The translations under genes and the position numbers were made by a program. A model generated the notes under the pieces. The model worked only from the letters and a program-made list of their open reading frames with translations, searched no databases and was not told the origin of the DNA. A stretch of DNA of 64,000 nucleotides from Ficedula albicollis. Taxonomy: Eukaryota; Chordata; Aves; Passeriformes; Muscicapidae. Positions 39,546 to 53,182 of this stretch are shown here, piece after piece; positions within the stretch are counted from its first letter, which is position 1, and every line of letters starts with the position of its first letter. The DNA is taken from NCBI RefSeq assembly GCF_000247815.1, contig NC_021681.1, positions 4,178,914 to 4,242,913 on the forward strand, read 5' to 3'.

Positions 39546-42500
39546 TTTAGACTCTTTCCCTTTCTTTGCTCCTTCCATTTGGGATCCTGCTCCCAGCAGT
39601 TTTCTTGTATTTCATCATTCTTTCAGGGTAGCATTTTTGTAGGTTCCACTTGTCCTCATTAGAGTGATGGTGGCTTGTATGCCCACATTCCCTTTTCTGA
39701 GGACAGCAGTTCAAGTTCACTCATCATGGCTCTTCAGCAAAGAATGAGGAAAAAAGATTATTCTGAACCCATAAAGTGCCCTTGTCAGGTGGTTTGGAAT
39801 ATTAGGATGGCTGTGCTGGACATCAAATTGGCTCTGCATGCTCCCAGGCTTTCCATTTGTGTGACACCTGGGGATGAGTTAGTCACACCTCTCTCTTCAT
39901 ACACACTCTCATGACCTCAGAGTAAGGCACTGAGGAGAAAGCTCTTCTGTGATGTGAGTGCAAGGGAATGTTTGGCATTTCATTAACAAATGCTACCAAT
40001 CCCAGCTGTATTCAGAAGGCATTTAGTAGGAAATCTTCCCAAGACTGAAAGAAATTAAGTTCAGATTCATGGATTGACTTCAATGTCAGTTGAGTCCTTT
40101 GCTGTTTCTATCTCAGCAGACAGCATGAGTGCAGAGAAGTGCCTTGTTTTCAGGCAACCCTCCTGCTCCGCAAATATTGCCAAATATTGCCTGGATCTTT
40201 CTGAGTATTTGGACATGGCTAAGCACACCTCGTGTGTCTGGCTTCTCTGTGGTATTCTTGCTATTTTATCTGGCTTCTGGGCCTTGGAGAAGCTTTTTCT
40301 ATCAGGATTTTGCTAGCTTGTTACACAGATTTAGTGGTTACAAAAAGAAAAAGAAAGTGAACAAAATATCTATAAATCTCTGTTTATTGACATCTGAGTG
40401 AAGAAAAATGAAAAATGTAACTTTTCATGCCCTTCCCTGGACACTTTGTAATAGATCCTGAAATGCTACATGCTTTAGAGAAGTGTCTGAACTAGAGGAC
40501 AAATGAGGTGGTAATTTCTTGGAATGTGCAATAATACAATCCATGAAGATTTTGGGAAGAGTTAAAACTATTGCTTGGAAGGACATTGTATTGGAATTCA
40601 GTGCAAAGGACTCCATGGAATTATGTGCTCTTCCCTATCTGCTGTTTTCTCTCAAGGCTGTGTATGAAATAGAGCACAAAGAGCTTAACACAGAGCTCCT
40701 GCTGTCAGAGAAAGCCGGAAAGAAATGCTTAAAGGATTCCCGCAGTGCAAGAAAGCTGTGATTAAAACATTTCATAACTCAGCTTGCCATAGAGATTTTC
40801 CCACAGCCCATGATTCCCAAGGGCAATTTCTCAGGAGAGATAACAGTTTGATTAGCAGCTTGTTGTCTTGAAGCCCTGTTCCTGCCATGTCTGCCACCTC
40901 TTCCTGGAGATGCTGAACAAGGCTCTGGGCTGCTGTTCCTTTGGACAGCCCCAAAGGCTTGTGGCTGGTAATGCAGGCCAGTTTACCAGTGAAGTGATCT
41001 CTTCATAATCCAAAAAATGGGAGGTGCTGTCACCTGCTTCTGTGTCCTTTTATCTGAAGACTTGAAGGATGTTGAAACCAGGCTGTTGTCGCAGTGACCA
41101 GGTGAGCACATGTGCAGTGAAGTTACATTTGATGTCATTATGGAGAGAGTATGAGGAGGAAGAGCTTTGTCTGAGGAGTGCTGTGATGGCCAGACACTGG
41201 CAGTGCAGCCCAGACATGATGGGATCACCTGGGCCTGGCTCATAGCCAGGGCAGGGTGTGCCCAAGTTTCAGGTGCCTTGTGGAGTTTCTGCAGCATTTA
41301 GCAAGGCAAGATCTGATGTAGCTGTGTGTTTGCAAGTTCAGTTTCGGTGCCTGAAATGCAGAAGGCAAATGAATTTCACTCCCACCCACAGGAATGAGAG
41401 CCTGTCAGTCCAGCAAGGCAGAGGAGGTGTCCAGCTACCTCAGAGAGAACAGCACATTTTTGGGAACCTACCCTGGTGAGAGCAGACACATCCCCACAGC
41501 CATCCTGCCTGGCTTTATGGAGCAGTCCCACACAGAAAGCAGTGCAGTGCAGTGCTCTCATTGCTGTAGGAAACACTGAGCTCCAAGATAGGAAAATAAT
41601 GAGGAGCTCTACTCTCTCTCCCAAGCCCGGGGCTTACCCTGCTCCCTTTGAAACCCGCTGTAAACAGTTCTGTGGAACTGATGGAGCCGGTTGTTTTTGC
41701 TCTATCCCAGCCCTACCTGGCTCTCAGCTTTGCACATCTTGTCTGTGGTGATGTAAATGGTGTCAGGTTTAAGGCTGAGTTCCAAGAGTGATCCACGTTG
41801 CCAGAGAGAAATTTCTGTTCAGCCCTGTAAGTCGCATCCAGGAAGACATGGCAAAAAGTCAGGGAGATCTGAGTTATAAGATGTGCCTTCCATTTGCAAC
41901 TTCACCATGTTGAGGCATCATGCCTAGAGTGCCTCAGCCTGGCTGTCCCCCTATTTTTTATTGACAAACAATTTGAAGCTGGTGGCGCAATGGGGAATCG
42001 CCTCGTTTTTAAAAGCAGAAGCCAAAAATTCATGGGGAAAAACCCATGCAGGAAGCATAGGAGCTCACAAGTATTGTGAAGCTAACTCAGTGTATTCTAT
42101 AAAATAGGTAAATATACACACCCTGAGAGCTAATGCAAAACACTCATTAAAACAGATCCTGTACTACTTCAACAGCATATTTATTAAAAAAAAAAAAAGA
42201 CATTGTCAGTAAAAGGCTTTGTTCGGAACATGCTCATTCCTGTGCCTTGCAATTTCCAATTCCCCTGTTGTTTTAAAGTTTTTGATTTATTTTTACTTTT
42301 AAGAAGCTTTTCCATAAAGTAGAGCCAAAACCTAAGTTGAGCTGTTCCTGTAGTAGTCCTTGCTCTGACTTCAGAGTTTCTCTCCTGCAGAGAACACACA
42401 GTTTGGCTCTCCAGGAATATTTCAGTCTCTCTGAAAGTCTGCACTCAGAACAAGAAAACTGGTTTGACTCTTCCTTTCGTGGCCAGCAAATAGTCCCAGG

Positions 42501-45500
42501 CTGCTTTGAAACATGGAAGCACAGCGTGGCAGGGATGGATGTCCATGTGTCTGGCAGCTGGGCTCAGCTCAGGGGCTGTGTCTTGGCAGCAGCGGAACTG
42601 AGTGCTCTGTTTCCTGGCACAAACAGCTGGAACAGCCCTTTTGGTTGAAGGCAGAGTGGGGAATCCACCAGTTTGTTTTGCCAGCAATCTGTGTTTGGCT
42701 GCCTCCTTTCTGAAAGAACTTAATGGAGCAGAGTTGGTGGTTACTGACAGCCCCAACTGTGGTTTATCTGGCTGTAAAATAATTGCCAAGCTTATCCGTG
42801 TCTAGTGTTTTGAGATCCTAAATTTATCATTTTATTCTAAGTGTCTTGTCCATTAGATAGAACTAGGCCTTTTTCTGCTTTACATTTAACTGGGCATTTG
42901 TGCATTTGTTGACTAAAGTTGAAGGTGAGATGATCTTCTTTCTTGTCAGAATTTCAGATTGCAGGGGAGCAGTGTTTTCTGTCTGGGGTTATCTTGTTCC
43001 CCACCCCAGAAACACACAGACATTTTTCAGGTACGTTTGAGGCATTGTACAAGACATGACTGAATTGAACCCTTGTGCAACTTCTCTGAGGTAACAAAAC
43101 CCACACTGATTTGATGGGCAGGGAAATAAGATGAACCTCTATGGGATTTTAAAAATAATGATAAAAAAAGACAGGATGATTTTTCTAGCACTCCTAGTTT
43201 TATTGGGGGGTGGTTTCCAGGCCTTGCTGCTTAAGACATGCTTGGTTGTCCTCACATTATTAAGTGTAAGAGAAGAATAATCAATATAATTCCAGAAAAG
43301 ACTATTTGGTAGCAGCTTAATATTCAGGCTGTTACAGTCACAGAACTAACATCTATCAAAAAACCTTTGGATTCAATTAAAGCAAATTTAGAGGAGTTCT
43401 GGGCATATTAGCACTTCTGTGCAATAGGATTGATGTACCACGTGGGGGCAATAAGGGATTGCATGTGTCTCAGCTTTTACCTGTGGATAAGAACACAGTT
43501 GTCAGATTTTGCCTGGACTTTTGTTCCAGTGTTGTGGCCCAGCAGCTCTATTTCATTGCAGTTTGTAGCTTGTCTGTGCTCTTGATTTTTGAGCTGTGGC
43601 TTCAGAACTGCTGCTGGCTACAGACTGAACCTTCTGGGCAGGGAGGACATGCTTGGACAGGTTCACTAGTCAGACTGAGAGAAGCTGCTGAGTGAGTGCA
43701 TCTGTATGTGTGCAGGTATGAACATATGCTGTGCTTAATTTACTTGTTCTAATTGCCACCTTCACCATGAGAGCCAAGTTAAAATAGAGATGTAATTATG
43801 AAAGTCAAAGTAGGTGATTGCAAAAAGGGATTGCAGCCTCTTGGGTTTCTTTCTGTTAGCAAAAGTTTTTCCTGTATATAGGCACCCAGCCTGTTCTAAA
43901 GAATTGGTTAATAATGAGGGTTTAATTTCAGGTCACAGTCTAAGGCTGCTGGACTTTGTGCTTTGTGAAGGCCAATGTAATTAGAAATTGCAGTGTGTGT
44001 AGAAGGGCTCTTGAAAAATGCTCCGAAGTGGAACAATCTGGGAAGCTCAAAGATTTCTCTCTGGGAGAAGTGCTAGAGTGTGACTGTGGGGGGCAGAATT
44101 ATTTAAGATTGGAAGTGTAAAATCCCAACCACAGAGTCTACAAGTACCTGTAACATGGAAATCGATTAGTTTAGCAAGACACTGCTGCTGCTGAGTGCCT
44201 TTGCCATTCCATCTGTGGCAGTAGAACAAGGTGCATTCTGCCATTTTTGAAGCATCCTCATTCATTGCTGTTGAAGAACAGTATTTCTCCTATGCTTTCA
44301 GGTAAATTTTAACAGTAAGTGAGCCTGGAGCAAGAGATAATTCTGGTAAGTGGCATGTACAGGTAGGACTGTATTGTTCAATCTTTGTGCTCATCGTGTG
44401 GATCATATCTCTGCTTATCCAGAATTCCTGTTCACCTTGAATCTTTTGTTGTTTGCTAATGACAGCTGGTGGATTGGTCAGATTTTATGATTTCACTCTT
44501 TTCAGTTTTTCTACCATCTGGAGTACTGGTGGGCTGTTAGTACAGAGCACCACCTGACTAAAATTGCTGAAATTGGCTTGATTTTGCTATTTAAGAAAAA
44601 CAAACTTATGCTCTTTGTGACTGTTGGGTAGGGAACTTGTTAATCACTGATGAGGCAGGTGAAGGAATGACTTGTTGATCCATGCAGACCAGTCCCTAGT
44701 GAGATGTCTAAGGTGATGTGGGAGGCAATCCAGAGGATGGCTCAGTAAGACAAGATACCTGGTCTCTGTCTGGTTGTGCTGCACAGGCCATTACAGGCTG
44801 TGAAGTACTTGGCTGAACTCTTCACAGATAAAACACTTCCAGACACCAGAAACATGGCCAGGGTGGTCACTAATTGTCATGGCACTTCATTTAACATGTG
44901 AACACAGTCGTGGAAAAGTGAGTTTTTCCATAGGTGGACCTCTGATGTGCTCTGCAGGTGGTGTGGTGTCACCAGGCCCTCAAGAGTGATGGAACAGAGA
45001 GTGATCATCCTGTGGAGAAAGCTCTTAGCCCTTCCAGTTAGTCCTAAGTGACACTGTGCTTAGGCTTAGCTTAATGATGCCTACAGCCAATTGTTGAATA
45101 TCTCCAGGTAGAGTAACCGATGGGACAACTGTAATACTAGGCTCTGGCTTGAACTAAAATAGGACAATGGCAGTGAACTGTGGCAGTCAAAGATCTGTGA
45201 ACTGCCCCAAAAGAGATTCTGGAGCTTTCAGTGACCCATCTGCAATGAAACCCACACCAACCCATCTTCCTCCCTCCATCCTTGGCATGCCCATGTGTGT
45301 TGTCACTGTGGACTTCCAGTACAACACACCAGAGAAGTGAACTGGTGACATGTGGCCCAGTTTGTTTGGTGTACATGGTATAAAATGCTGGTTTAAATGG
45401 TTGTAAGTATTTTTGCTCTCAGCTATGCCAACTTGCTGCTGTAGACAGAAGGGAAGACACAATGTAAGCATTTGGAACTGCTTCCCTTGTTATGAGATGG

Positions 45501-46184
45501 AGACCTCTGAGAGACAGAGCTTTGTAGTGTGTATTTGGAAAATATGCTGACAAAATCATCAATAGGTGTAATTTTTCAGTCTGCAGAGTTTCTCTTTGTC
45601 ATGGTGAAGGATCAGAATAAAAAGGTTTCCCAGCTGTTATCTTTGTTGGATAAGAAGTCTGCTTTGAAGGATTTCCTCAACCCTTATCCAGAGTGATTAA
45701 AGAAAAAGATGGTATTGTAGTGCAGAGAAAGGCTAATTCTAATTGTCCTGCTCAGACCAAGAGGAGAATGTGGTGCAGATTATCTGTTATATTTCTTGAG
45801 TGAGAGAGTTACACCTTGTTATCAGTTTTTATCTCAAAAGGAGAGAGTTGTACTTTGTCCTGATACTGCATCCATTCAGCAACAGCTGGCTTTCATGTGT
45901 TTCTCTTCTAGTTTTTGTCTCTAAACTTCCTCCTCCTCCTGTAAAGGCTTCAAACACTGTCTGGAAAGTTTGATTCATGGGTGTTACAGAAACTCAGAGG
46001 TCTTTGTGGATAGTTGTGAAGAACATACTGCCGAGTCTGGTAGAGGTAACCGTCCACTCCCACTTTTTGCTTTCAAAATCACCAAACACCACATCTCAAG
46101 CATGTTTTTTGTTACAGTTGCAGAGGATTTATTAAATCATTGAGTGTATAGAACAGAAGTTCAACCTGATATGGCCCTTCCTAA
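39546..46184. other. Intergenic stretch between SEPTIN2 and FARP2
   Basis: About 6.6 kb with no recognised gene. Short open frames on both strands (for example 42337-42648 plus, 42445-42789 minus, 45137-45376 minus) show no known motif or splice framework. Parts of 44,600-45,400 have the even, stop-poor texture of old transposon sequence, but I could not name a family. Confidence 0.55.
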
Positions 46185-46350
46185 CCATACTCTGTGGCTG
46201 CTCCATCCCTGGAATTCTCCAAAGCCAGGTTGGATGGGGCCTGAAGCAATCTGTGATAGTGGAAGTTGTTCCTGCCCAGGGCAGAGGAGTTGAAACTGGA
46301 GGGTCTTTAAGGTCCTTTCCATCCCAAACTATTCTGGAATTCTCTGATAT
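46185..46350 (+). mobile_element. CR1 LINE 3' fragment
   Basis: GCTGCTCCATCCCTGGAATT, CCAGGTTGGATGGGGCCTGA, TTCCTGCCCAGGGCAGAGGA and the end TTCCATCCCAAACTATTCTG are in CR1 sense order, followed by a degraded terminal repeat. Confidence 0.87.
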
Positions 46351-47530
46351 GATGGAAAAGAAAATTTTTTGTTTGTGTGGGTAGATAGGTCAGAAAACAG
46401 AGTTGCTAGAGATGAGGACAATCAAACACACTGAACCTTTGTGCCTTTTCCTTACTGAATTGTTTCAGTTCAGTCAATTAATTGTGTTTTGGGTAAGCAA
46501 TAAAGTCAGGGCTCTGAAGGGAAGCTTAAAGAGCAGCAGCAGGGTGTTGATGTTTCTAAAGACTCTGCCACATCTGTAATTTTTCCTTCCTCTCCTGATT
46601 GTGGTAGTATGTGGTTTTAAAGCGATCACATCAGATTTGTTCTCTTAGTGGCAGCTGCTTTTTTGCACAAGAAAACTTTAGTGCTCTTTTTAGATGTTAA
46701 AGAAAGTGATTGAAGTGAAGATGACTCTGAAGTGTCTGTGCTTTGAAGGATGTGAAACCATGTTAGCAGCTAAGTTGCAAGTAAAAAGCCATGCAAATAG
46801 GATACTGAAAGAGCCTGTCAGCACAGAAAGCACCTCACCTGGCTGAAATCACAATTGGTCCTATGAATGGAGTGGTGTAAAACGTGTTCACTTTTGCAAC
46901 TTTCCTATTTATGTTTTTTTCCCCTGTATCCATGAAATTCTTCTCCATCCACACCACTTTTTAAGGAGAACAAACCATGGGACATATTTTTTAAAACCTT
47001 GTGTCTTTTGTTCTTTTGAAGAGATGAGAATGCTGCTAGTCAGGAATTACTCATTAAATTTGCAAGTTGCCTTTTGGAGAGTGAGAGTAATGAAGCTGCT
47101 TCCCTTTGAAAGGGCTGTTCTGCATAATTTATGTGTTTTTTATTACCAAAAGTCATATGCTACGCTAATATTTTGTTTTTCATGTTGCTGTGAAAAGGTC
47201 AAGTTCTCAGAAACAAGATGGCTCCTGCATTTCTCATGCAATCGGCCAACAATCCATACCTGGAGAAACCCAAGGATTTCTCTCATTCCTGTTGCTTCTT
47301 GTCTTGAAGAGCAGTCTGTAGTGAGCTATGGGTGACTCAGGGTCTGTCAAAGGTGGCCCTTTTCAGGAAGATCTCTTTTCCTGGCTGTCCTGTTATCTGC
47401 CAGCCTTGGCCTCAGCTTTAGAGCTGATGAAATCCAGACGGTGCAAAGATCTGTTTGTCCTGTGCTGAATTTCCTACAGTGTTTTGTTCTTGTCTGTGTC
47501 AGTGAGGGATGGGCTTGCTGGCTGGGGAGT

Positions 47531-47552
47531 GAGGAGGAGGAGGAGGAGGAGG
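47531..47552 (+). repeat. (GAG)n microsatellite
   Basis: Seven consecutive GAG/AGG triplets, 22 bp. It generates a short polyglutamate run in one open frame (47441-47680) that has no other coding evidence. Confidence 0.9.
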
Positions 47553-48012
47553 ATGCTGCTTTTGTGGTCTTCAGCTCCCTTGGCCAGCAGCACTGCCCAA
47601 TGCCTCGGTGCAGCACCCACATTTTCTCCCGTTCTGCAGTGCTGAGTCTCTTTCTATCCCCGCTTAAAATTTATATGTGAAAAAATTAACTAAAATGTTC
47701 ATTACTTGGCCTGGGGCTGGTTACTGGCATGGTGTCATCCTCAGGGCAGTGTTACCCTGAGCAAATGAGATCTGTGGGGTGTGCATGACGGATGTCTGGG
47801 GTGCGCATTGGGGGATTTCTCGTACCTCTTTTTGGGGTGCAGGCCTTGGGCAGCAGCCTGTGAGCCGGCTTCGCATGGAAACATTCTTTTAAAGCCTTGG
47901 GAAACCAGGCTTGGGGTTCCAGTTTGGTACAAAACAACCCCCCAAGCTGGGCGGTGGGGCAGCGGGAGGGACGGGTCCGCTCGCTGTGCCGGGGCTCCGT
48001 GCGCGGAGCCGA

Positions 48013-48171
<159 letters not shown>

Positions 48172-48180
48172 CGGCGCTGG

Positions 48181-48710
48181 CGTGGGAGCCGGGCCGGGGA
48201 GGGGAGCGGGGTCTGCGGCCGGGACTGGGCCTGCCGGGGCCTGGGCAGCGCCTTCCCCGGGGGCTGCCGCGGGTCTGGCCTGGGCGGCTTGGCCGCTGCT
48301 CTCCGGGGCTGGGAGAGTGTGAGCCCCGGCGCACCCCGTCCCTGCACCCGCCTCCGTGCGAGGAGAGGAGCCCGGGCTGGGAGGGTGCTGAGGAGCCCTG
48401 GTGCTCGGTCCGAGCAGCGCTCCCGAAGCGCCGCTCACCTGGCAGCGTGGGAGCCGGGCCGGGGAGGGGAGCGGGGTCTGCGGCCGGGACTGGGCCTGCC
48501 GGGGCCTGGGCAGCGCCTTCCCCGGGGGCTGCCGCGGGTCTGGCCTGGGCGGCTTGGCCGCTGCTCTCCGGGGCTGGGAGAGTGTGAGCCCCGGCGCACC
48601 CCGTCCCTGCACCCGCCTCCGTGCGAGGAGAGGAGCCCGGGCTGGGAGGGTGCTGAGGAGCCCTGGTGCTCGGTCCGAGCAGCGCTCCCGAAGCGCCGCT
48701 CACCTGGCAG
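48181..48710. repeat. Exact 265-bp tandem duplication in FARP2 promoter
   Basis: Copy 1 (48181-48445) and copy 2 (48446-48710) run from CGTGGGAGCCGGGCC to CACCTGGCAG. I see no mismatch by eye, and there is no gap between copies. The block starts 10 bp after the C homopolymer. Zero divergence means either a very recent duplication or a false duplication from assembling a difficult GC-rich promoter. Confidence 0.93.
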
Positions 48711-49164
48711 AGCCGGCTGCGGACATTGCTCGCTGTCCCCGCCCAGCCCGCTCCTTCCGAGCCGGCCTGTGGCCGTGCGGCTCTGCAGAGGGAGCCATGG
48801 ACCCTCCGGGGCCGTGAGCAGGGACGGGCGCGCAGGGAGACGCGTCGCTCCCTCTCACGGCGGGGGCACTCGGAATCTTCATCCCTCTTCATTGCGGTGG
48901 TGCATTCCTGCTGCATCAGTTGGTGCCGGCTCAGTGTGGCGATTTAATGGCTTAGGGAGGAAGTTAAAAGAGGAGAGTTTTCTTTTTTGTACTTCCTTGC
49001 TGCTCCGTGGGCAGCGATCCCTTCCCGCACTGCAGCTGGGAAACTGGCCTGACTTCAGATCTGCCTTCTGCATGGCTGAGGGATGGAACACGGATCCTGC
49101 CACTCACCGAAAGACGCCGTGCTCAGAGGAGTTCCTTTGAAAGCTGTTGGTATCATCCAAGTGT

Positions 49165-49294
49165 GCAGAGCCAGATTGAGTGGGGCTTGAAGTAAGCTGA
49201 TGTAGTGGAGGGTGTCCCTACCCATGCAAGGGGTTGGAACATGATGGGCTTTAAGGCCTCTTCAAACCCAAACCACTCTATGTTTCTATGATCT
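49165..49294 (+). mobile_element. CR1 LINE 3' fragment
   Basis: GAGCCAGATTGAGTGGGGCT, GTGTCCCTACCCATGCAAGG and the terminus TCTATGTTTCTATGATCT are CR1 3' landmarks in sense order. It lies in presumed FARP2 intron 1. Confidence 0.88.
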
Positions 49295-51044
49295 TGCATG
49301 TCCTCAGGTATAAGCTGCCTTTCCAGATTTGCTGGTAGTTGAAATAGCTGTCTTGCTTCTGAAAAATAAGGTTATTCCATCCAAGTAGAAGATGAAACCC
49401 ATTGTGACTTCAAAGCTATTTCAAAAGGTGCTTTGTACGAAAAGTAAAAAAAAAAAAGGATTATATATATGTACCTAAACTTTGTAAATTTTATTTGCTC
49501 TTTCACTTAGGGCTGAAAGCAACACTCATTCAGTCACTGTGCTTCAGGCAGCAGATTTAGCTTTGGTGCCTGGTCTCAGTTTGTAGGAAATTATCAGGAT
49601 AAACACTAGGTACAAGCAAGTTCAGGGAGAGGCAATGCAAGGAAGATATTTTTTATCTGAGAACACCAATGTTGCGGTAATATTGGATTTTAGTTTTGCA
49701 CTGTTGAGATCTTGTTGTGGCTCACCCATGACAGGAGGCTCTTGGTGCTGTGGGATGCTCTGCTCTGCTTGTAGAAGTTCTGTGTTCTTGAAGCTTGCAG
49801 CCTGTTTCTAGTTTATTTTCCTCTTCCTTTCATGTAGTCAGCTCCTTGAACTGAAGTCCTGAACCACGACACCGTGGTTTTTGTCCAGAAATGTCATATG
49901 TAGTCAGAGTACTTAAAACACGATATGTAACTCTGATGGTGAGACTGGAAATGGTGCTCAGCTTGGTTAGCTCTCCTCACACATTGGGTGTTGAAGGCAG
50001 TGGAGCAGGCCAGGCTGTTTGGGGATTGATAATAGTTGTGATGGTGTTAGTAGGGTGCCTAGGGAGGGAACAGGATGTGGCATGGGGGAGATGCTCCCAG
50101 CTGGCACAGCAGGCCGCTGCTCTTCTGTTGCTCCTGCACATCGTGTGTTCTGTCTAGTGCTTGTTTGGCCTTTAAAATCTGAGTATTGGCCGGTGTAAAA
50201 TCAGAATACTGGCCGGCGTAAATATTTTTAGGAACATGTCATCAGTAGGATACGAGGTCAAGCCCCACCGAGTTCCCTTTTCCTGTTGCCACCTGTGGGG
50301 AAGGACTTTGACACGTGCAATTTCTGTTTGATGTGACTTTGGTCTGTCCTGGCTAGTGACCAAAGCTAGAGAGTACCCAGGAGCTCCTGGTGAGCCTGGC
50401 CTTGGGTGGCCTGCCTGCCTTGCCTTGGGGAAGCAGCTGGCTCCAGCTGGAGGGGAGGCTGCTGAGCTCTCTGCTGCAGGGCTGTTCCTTGTGCTGCCTT
50501 GGCTGCTGCTGCTTGCATTTTTTTCCTTTTGAGTAACTGCAGTGTGTGTCTCTTCCAGGAGCTGTTTATTCAGAAGGGAATGAATGCTCCTGGAGCACTG
50601 ATTTTTAAGAGCTGGCGGCTAATAAAGAGCCTCGTGAGGAGTTTGAGTGATCCTGGGCAGCTCCAGCTGCTCATAGGCTCCTGAATGCCAATAGAAAAAG
50701 TTTACTCAATAAGGGACACAATATCTAGGGGATATAGATGTCCAGATCAAGCTCTAGTTTCTCTTCAGATTAGCAGTTAGAGGTGTAATCTGGGTATATC
50801 TTTCTGCTGAATTTTGTTGTTAGGGTGGTTTTAAAATTTATGACCTGAAGATTTTTCTCCTTGGCTGTGTGACTGCACAAACCAAGAAGTTCGGGCAAAG
50901 AATAAGCACAAAGCACCCTAAGAGAAACATTTTTTTTTATTATTTAACACCCAAAGCTGGGAGGTTGTGCACTGGGCAGTGTGTGCCCACTTTTAAGGTT
51001 AAGCTCATCCTTTGTGCTAGGTTTGATTTTGGATCCCTGGTGGG
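49295..51044. other. Presumed FARP2 intron 1, left part
   Basis: No gene was recognised. A 23-bp imperfect tandem repeat (AAAATCTGAGTATTGGCCGG and a diverged copy) occupies 50174-50219. The rest is unremarkable. Confidence 0.6.
50174..50219 (+). repeat. Imperfect 23-bp tandem repeat, two copies
   Basis: Units 50174-50196 and 50197-50219 share the core TGGCCGG and differ at four positions. Confidence 0.75.
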
Positions 51045-51460
51045 TGTCTGGAGAGGGGCAGTGGAGCTGGGGAAGGGTCTGGAGAACACGTCAGATGAAG
51101 CACAGCTGGAGGAGCTCAGCCTGCAGAACAGCAGGCTCGGGGGAACCTCCTTGCTCTCAGTAACTCCCTGACAGGAGGGTGCAGCCAAGTGGGGGTCAGG
51201 CTCTGCCCCCAGGGAACAAGGGGCAGGACAAGAGGAAATGTCCTCAAGCTGTGTCAGAGGACATTTAGATTCAATATCAGGGAGAACGTCTTCACTGGAA
51301 GGTTTGTCAGGCATTGTAACGGGCTTCCTAGGGCAGTGGTGGAATCCCCATCCCTGGAAGTGTTCAAACATGTAGGCACTTGGGGCCATGGTTTAGAGGT
51401 GGTGTTGGGGGTTAGATTTGGTGGTGTCAGAGACTTTTCCCAGTTGTTAGGATTCTGAGA
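51045..51460 (+). mobile_element. CR1 LINE 3' fragment, about 415 bp
   Basis: CTGGAGGAGCTCAGCCTGCA, GGACAAGAGGAAATGTCCTC, ATCCCTGGAAGTGTTCAAAC and GTTAGGATTCTGAG follow CR1 sense order from the 3' part of the reverse-transcriptase frame into the 3' UTR. It is among the better-preserved copies in the window. Confidence 0.9.
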
Positions 51461-52705
51461 TTGTCACACTTTCTTGTTGTCAGCCGGGAGGCTGGTGGTG
51501 TCTCTGGGTGGTCTCAGCTGTGCTGCTTGGGTAGGGCTCTGCAGGGGCGCAGAGGCCACACAAGTCTTGTGGTGGGTGTAATTAGGTGGGGAAGCATGTC
51601 TGTCCTTCTGGGATAAGTTTATCTCGACAGGGATCTACAAGTATAAAAATAAAACCCCAAAAAAGTTAAAATGCACTGGGCTGCAAGCTAGGGAGACGTT
51701 TGACCAGTCTCGATGTGTGTGAGAATTGAAATGTAAACCACTCCCAACTAATTTATAAGGACATGTAGGGCTGACTTCATTTAAATCCTGGGAGCAGGCT
51801 GCCTACCTACTCTGAGCACAGAGACAAAGCAGTGTTTTCATGAGCTGCCTCTCTTCTTTTCTGACAAAACACATTTATTACAAAACAATAACCTGTCACT
51901 CCTTTGGATGTGAAGGCTGTCCTGCTGCAGTACCCACATACTCAGGGCTGTTGAGACACAGTGTGGGGTTTGGGTAATTCACACAAAAGGCCCAAAACCT
52001 CCCTATTTGTTCCTGCTGGGTGTACCTTGCTGCCAAATACTGGGTGCCAGCTGTGGGCACGGGGCAGAGGCTGTGCTGCATTCTGAGCACACACAGGTCT
52101 CACCTTCGTGCAGATCCTGCTGTGATTCCCCTGCAAATATCACCACTGCTTTGGTGCCATGGGAGAGCTGGGGAGACCTGCATGGGACTTTTCTCCCATG
52201 TCAAATTAAACATTTGCTCTGCACAACTGCCACCAAGCCCTGACAGCAGGACTCAAGCTGTGGGAGTCAGCCTACGCTTGCCGGTGTCCCTCTCTTTAAC
52301 TGAGATTTTTGCCTCCTGATTTAACCTGGGTATAGCACAAATTTGCTGATGAGGTGAGGAACTGTTGCTTTGTTGCCTGGTGAAGGCTCTGAGCTGCCAG
52401 CAGTTAAAGCTTTGCATGAGTCATCATTTTGGGGATGCAGCAAGTTAATAGCTGTCATTATCTCGGTGTGCAGTCAGTGGGATGGTTGGGTACCAGTGAG
52501 AGGTACCTGCCTTACCCTTCACTGTGACAGTGCTCATTCTGCTGGTGGTAGGGGGCTCATCAGCAGAAAAACTCATCAGAAACTAAAATGCTCATGTTGG
52601 GAGGGTAGAAGGCACAGGTTTGGCTATCCCATTTCTTAACCACGCTTCAGAATGGTTAGTTTTTCCTCCTACTTTTTTTTTCCCAGCTGCTGGATTTTAG
52701 TCATA

Positions 52706-52798
52706 ATAGAATGGTTTGGGTTGGAAGGGACCCTAAAGCTCGTCTTGTTCCAACTCCCTCCATGGGCAGAGACACTTTCCACTAGACCAGGTTGCCAT
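52706..52798 (-). mobile_element. CR1 LINE 3' end fragment
   Basis: ATAGAATGGTTTGGGTTGGA, then GGGACCCTAAAGCTCGTCTT and TTTCCACTAGACCAGGTTGC, is the CR1 3' end in reverse orientation. It lies 160 bp upstream of the FARP2 first coding exon. Confidence 0.88.
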
Positions 52799-52958
52799 AA
52801 TTTCATTAACCTTATTACTGATGTTGCTAGTGGCATAAAGAGTGTTAAATAAGGATTTTGTGATAGTGCTTCAGTGGGCAGTATTTTCATACAGAATGTC
52901 AGTGGAAATTCTTTCAGGCTGTAACCCTAACTCTCTATTTTCTTCCATGTTTCTACAG

Positions 52959-53182
52959 ACTCTGCTTGCTGTTGGAAGATGGGAGAGATAGAAGGAACAT
53001 ACAGAGTTTTGCAGACACCAGGCTCTCGTTTGGGTGCCCAGAAGACCTCAGGAGTGAGTACCTTGGAGCCAGGACAGAACCTCTTGACTGCCATGGCATC
53101 GTCGCCTGCCAAAGCGCACGAGCGCGACCTCCCCATCAAAATAAAGATGTTGGACAACACAGTGGAAGTACTTGAAGTTGAG
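52959..53182 (+). CDS. FARP2: FARP2 first coding exon, residues 1-68 (partial gene)
   Basis: FARP2 is a FERM, RhoGEF and PH-domain protein that activates Rac1/Cdc42 at the plasma membrane, known from semaphorin signalling in neurons and from bone cells. The acceptor TTTCTACAG is followed by 20 bases of 5' UTR, ATG at 52979-52981, 68 codons and donor GTTGAG|GTAAGA in phase 0. The product begins MGEIEGTYRVLQT, contains the linker GVSTLEPGQ, and from about residue 50 reads IKIKMLDNTVEVLEVE, the first strands of the ubiquitin-like F1 lobe of the FERM domain. FARP1 shares MGEIE and TLE.GQ, but GTYRVLQT and the SEPTIN2 neighbour point to FARP2. The following exon, which would continue the F1 lobe, is not found before the right edge. 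The full human protein is about 1,050 residues, so this is a small N-terminal part. Confidence 0.92.

Noticed and set aside
45137..45471. Minus-strand open frames of 79 and 94 codons that look somewhat protein-like
   Set aside because: Could be old transposon coding remnants, but I cannot name a family and there is no conserved motif, so no feature is claimed.
50940..51458. Overlapping open frames on both strands, up to 149 codons
   Set aside because: Explained by the CR1 fragment at 51045-51460; the frames are shadows of LINE 3' sequence.
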